Assembly: GCA_028404615.1 (NCBI GenBank)
Contig: JAOOBT010000007.1
Location: forward strand, 1-43,817
Direction: 5' to 3'
Length of the DNA: 43,817 bases
Source of the DNA: Candidatus Pelagibacter sp.
Lineage (GTDB): Bacteria > Pseudomonadota > Alphaproteobacteria > Pelagibacterales > Pelagibacteraceae
Below, one piece after another: positions 42,088 through 43,817 of the stretch; positions within the stretch are counted from its first letter, which is position 1; each line of letters begins with the position of its first letter. The notes under the pieces were generated by a model, which was not told the DNA's origin, ran no database searches, and was given only the letters and a program-made list of their open reading frames with translations. The position numbers and the translations under genes were made by a program.

Positions 42088-42847
42088 CTTCTAAATTCTC
42101 ACTTTTATTTTTTTTTTCAGTGAATCGAACTGTTATAATAGATAACTCATAAAGTAATAATAGAGGTATTGCTAGACCTACTTGTGTAATAGGATCAGGC
42201 GGTGTCAAAATTGCTGCTAATGTGAAAATGATAACAATTACGTATCTTCTAGTTTTTTTTAAATATTCTGAATTAACAACACCTATCCTAGCAAGAAGGT
42301 TAAGTAATATTGGTAACTGAAAACTAATTCCAAATGCAAAAATTAATCTCATAATTAGAGACAAATATTCATTTACCTTAGCTTCTAATTGAATTGGTAG
42401 ATTTGTGTTTGAACCCATTGACTCAAATGATAAAAAAAATTTAATAGCTAATGGCATAACTAAATAATAAACAAGCATACCTCCAAATAAAAAAAGTAAT
42501 GGAGTAGAAATTAAATAAGGTAATAAAGCCTTTTTTTCATTTTTATATAATCCTGGAGCAATAAACTTATAAATTTGAATTAATAAAAATGGGCTCCCAA
42601 TAAAAATTGCTGCAAAAAATGCAACTTTTAAATAAGTAATAAAAGTTTCGTGTAACGCAGTAAAGATCAAACGTCTTGAAATTGGATCATCTTTTACAGC
42701 TTCAGCATAAGGGTTAACTAGAAAAGAATAAATATGTTCAGCAAAAGTATATGAGATAACAAATATCACAAAGATAAAAATTAAAGATTTTATAAGTCTA
42801 GAACGTAGCTCGATAAAATGACTTGCAAATGAATTATTATCACTCAT
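42080..42847 (-). CDS. tatC: Sec-independent translocase subunit TatC
   Basis: 255 residues with six transmembrane helices. The cytoplasmic N-terminus SHFIELRSRLIKSL near 8-21 and the first loop PYAEAVKDD, then F-x-x-x-L-K-V (TYLKVAFFAAIF) are family signatures; the TPPDPITQ segment near 217-224 before the last helices is also conserved. TatC recognises the twin-arginine motif. Overlaps tatB and serS by 8 bases each. Confidence 0.97.
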   Translation of the reverse strand: MSDNNSFASHFIELRSRLIKSLIFIFVIFVISYTFAEHIYSFLVNPYAEAVKDDPISRRLIFTALHETFITYLKVAFFAAIFIGSPFLLIQIYKFIAPGLYKNEKKALLPYLISTPLLFLFGGMLVYYLVMPLAIKFFLSFESMGSNTNLPIQLEAKVNEYLSLIMRLIFAFGISFQLPILLNLLARIGVVNSEYLKKTRRYVIVIIFTLAAILTPPDPITQVGLAIPLLLLYELSIITVRFTEKKNKSENLEDA

Positions 42848-43064
42848 CTTTTTTATTATTATCTTTTTTATTTACAATATCTTTTTCGATATCAATATTT
42901 TCTGTAACGGAGTTTACTTCTCTTTGAAAGTTGCTAAGAGTGTTTTTTAATTTTCCAAAATAAGTTCCTATTTTTTTCAAAGCTACAGGAAATTCCTTTG
43001 GTCCTAAAACTAATATTGCAATTATGACAATTGATAAAATCTCTAACCAACCTATTTGAGGCAT
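42840..43064 (-). CDS. tatB: Sec-independent translocase subunit TatB
   Basis: 74 residues: one N-terminal helix (IGWLEILSIVIIAILVLGPKEFP, with the conserved Glu at position 7-8 and the GPKE/FP hinge typical of TatB), then an amphipathic helix and a short charged Lys/Asp tail. Shorter than E. coli TatB (171), but as expected for this lineage. It forms the signal receptor with TatC. Lies 6 bases after tatA and overlaps tatC by 8. Confidence 0.93.
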   Translation of the reverse strand: MPQIGWLEILSIVIIAILVLGPKEFPVALKKIGTYFGKLKNTLSNFQREVNSVTENIDIEKDIVNKKDNNKKDE

Positions 43065-43070
43065 ATTAGG

Positions 43071-43271
43071 TTATTTATTTTCAGAATTAGGGTTATCTGA
43101 GTTATTATTGGAATTATCGTCTCCTGAGGTATTATCATCTGACATACCTTTTTTGAAACTTTTAATACCTTTTGCAAGATCGCCCATTATGCTAGAAATT
43201 TTTCCTTTACCAAAAAGGATTACTATTAGAATAGCTATTATAATTATACCTGTCCAACCGATATTTCCCAT
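43071..43271 (-). CDS. tatA: Sec-independent translocase subunit TatA
   Basis: 66 residues: N-terminal helix [24 protein letters not shown], the FG hinge with LFGKGKI, then the amphipathic helix [16 protein letters not shown], which is diagnostic, and an Asn/Ser/Asp-rich tail. TatA multimers form the pore in the Tat export pathway. Sits 40 bases after scpB, first of tatA-tatB-tatC. Confidence 0.96.
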   Translation of the reverse strand: MGNIGWTGIIIIAILIVILFGKGKISSIMGDLAKGIKSFKKGMSDDNTSGDDNSNNNSDNPNSENK

Positions 43272-43311
43272 AAGTAAATTTTATACAATAATTTAGATTA
43301 AATCAAAACGT

Positions 43312-43817
43312 TTATTTTTCTTCCTCAGGAGCTTTTTTAATAGCTTCTTCAATATCTCCATAGATATCATTTTGCTTTTCACTAATAGATTGCTCTTTAA
43401 AAAACTTACCTGTTCCAAAAATAGATTGATCGATTGATGAGGTGTCGATAAGGCCTGCAGATCCAAGCTCATCAATTGTTGGTAGATCAGATAATTTTTG
43501 AATATTAAAATGATTTAAAAAATTTTCAGTTGTGGCATAAAGAATTGGTTTTCCTGGAACATCTTTTCTACCCGCAGGTCTAACCCAATCAAGCTCAAGT
43601 AAGATTTCTAAAGTATTAGATGCAAATGAGACGCCTCGAATTTCCTCAATCTCGGATCTTGTTACAGGCTGATGATAAACTATAATAGCTAAAGTTTCTA
43701 TTGTAGCTTTAGATAATTTTTTTTGAGTGGATTTTTGTAGAGACATTAATTTAGATAAATCATCAGCAGTTCTAAAAGACCATCTATTTTTAATACAAAC
43801 TAAATTGATGCCTCTAT
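43312..43817 (-). CDS. scpB: Segregation and condensation protein ScpB, N-terminus cut by window edge
   Basis: The reading frame is open to the right edge; upstream of the first in-window Met (43746) it still encodes ScpB-like sequence (RGINLVCIKNRWSFRTADD), so the true start is outside the window. Visible signatures are KLSKATIETLAIIVYHQPVT, EIEEIRGVSF and the winged-helix TEILLELDWVRPAGRKDVPGKPILYATT-type region. ScpB dimers bind ScpA and the Smc condensin to compact chromosomes. The C-terminal tail is acidic and not conserved. It is followed by tatABC-serS, the standard alphaproteobacterial order. Confidence 0.95.
   Translation of the reverse strand, partial: RGINLVCIKNRWSFRTADDLSKLMSLQKSTQKKLSKATIETLAIIVYHQPVTRSEIEEIRGVSFASNTLEILLELDWVRPAGRKDVPGKPILYATTENFLNHFNIQKLSDLPTIDELGSAGLIDTSSIDQSIFGTGKFFKEQSISEKQNDIYGDIEEAIKKAPEEEK

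Overview
The window looks like a piece of a streamlined, very AT-rich alphaproteobacterial chromosome of the SAR11 / Candidatus Pelagibacter type. The reasons are extreme AT bias, small proteins rich in Lys/Ile/Asn, one- to seventeen-base overlaps between many adjacent genes, almost no spacer DNA, and alphaproteobacterial gene orders: a lytic transglycosylase - SPOR lipoprotein - D,D-carboxypeptidase - tmk - holB - metG - tatD - MBL run, sdhE/recG, ssb/uvrA, scpB-tatABC-serS and yajC-secD-secF. This assignment comes from reading the sequence, not from a database search.

Layout. 1-5747: a catabolic block with the end of a ROK sugar kinase, a Gfo/Idh/MocA dehydrogenase and an IolD-type ring hydrolase on the minus strand, and, diverging from them, an aldehyde dehydrogenase coupled to an HpcH/HpaI aldolase. 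It looks like a cyclitol or sugar-acid pathway with several non-orthologous steps. 5754-12176: an island-like surface-glycan block with a GIY-YIG protein, a double glycosyltransferase, GDP-mannose 4,6-dehydratase, a family-9 glycosyltransferase, two methyltransferases and a tyrosine recombinase translationally coupled to an FkbM methyltransferase. 12177-13110: a strong inverted repeat in front of the recombinase, a small membrane protein, an alkyltransferase, and a 412-base gene-free gap full of inverted repeats, which is conspicuous in a genome this compact.

13111-17560: transporters (AEC, a short SbmA/BacA-like protein, NhaA), a complex I accessory subunit, tRNA-Pro, and a SufU-like scaffold coupled to a glutathione peroxidase. 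17557-25071: an eight-gene minus-strand operon for peptidoglycan remodelling, DNA replication and translation. 25163-29198: tRNA-Ser, sdhE, recG, a DUF502 membrane protein, an M48 lipoprotein peptidase with a twin-arginine signal, and tRNA-Lys. 29244-34450: tgt, a cyclophilin, coaD, gyrA and ssb, with uvrA divergent from ssb. 37457-43817: a PuuD-like membrane protein, then the Sec (secF, secD, yajC) and Tat (tatC, tatB, tatA) export genes with serS and the start-truncated scpB at the window edge.

Most notable observations: loss of structural zinc ligands in two enzymes (the ROK kinase and Tgt, where two of three Cys are replaced), a 14-bp-arm inverted repeat with a 7-base spacer beside the recombinase, the 412-base structured gap, and the unusual IolD neighbourhood. 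I see no CRISPR array, rRNA, insertion sequence or prophage.
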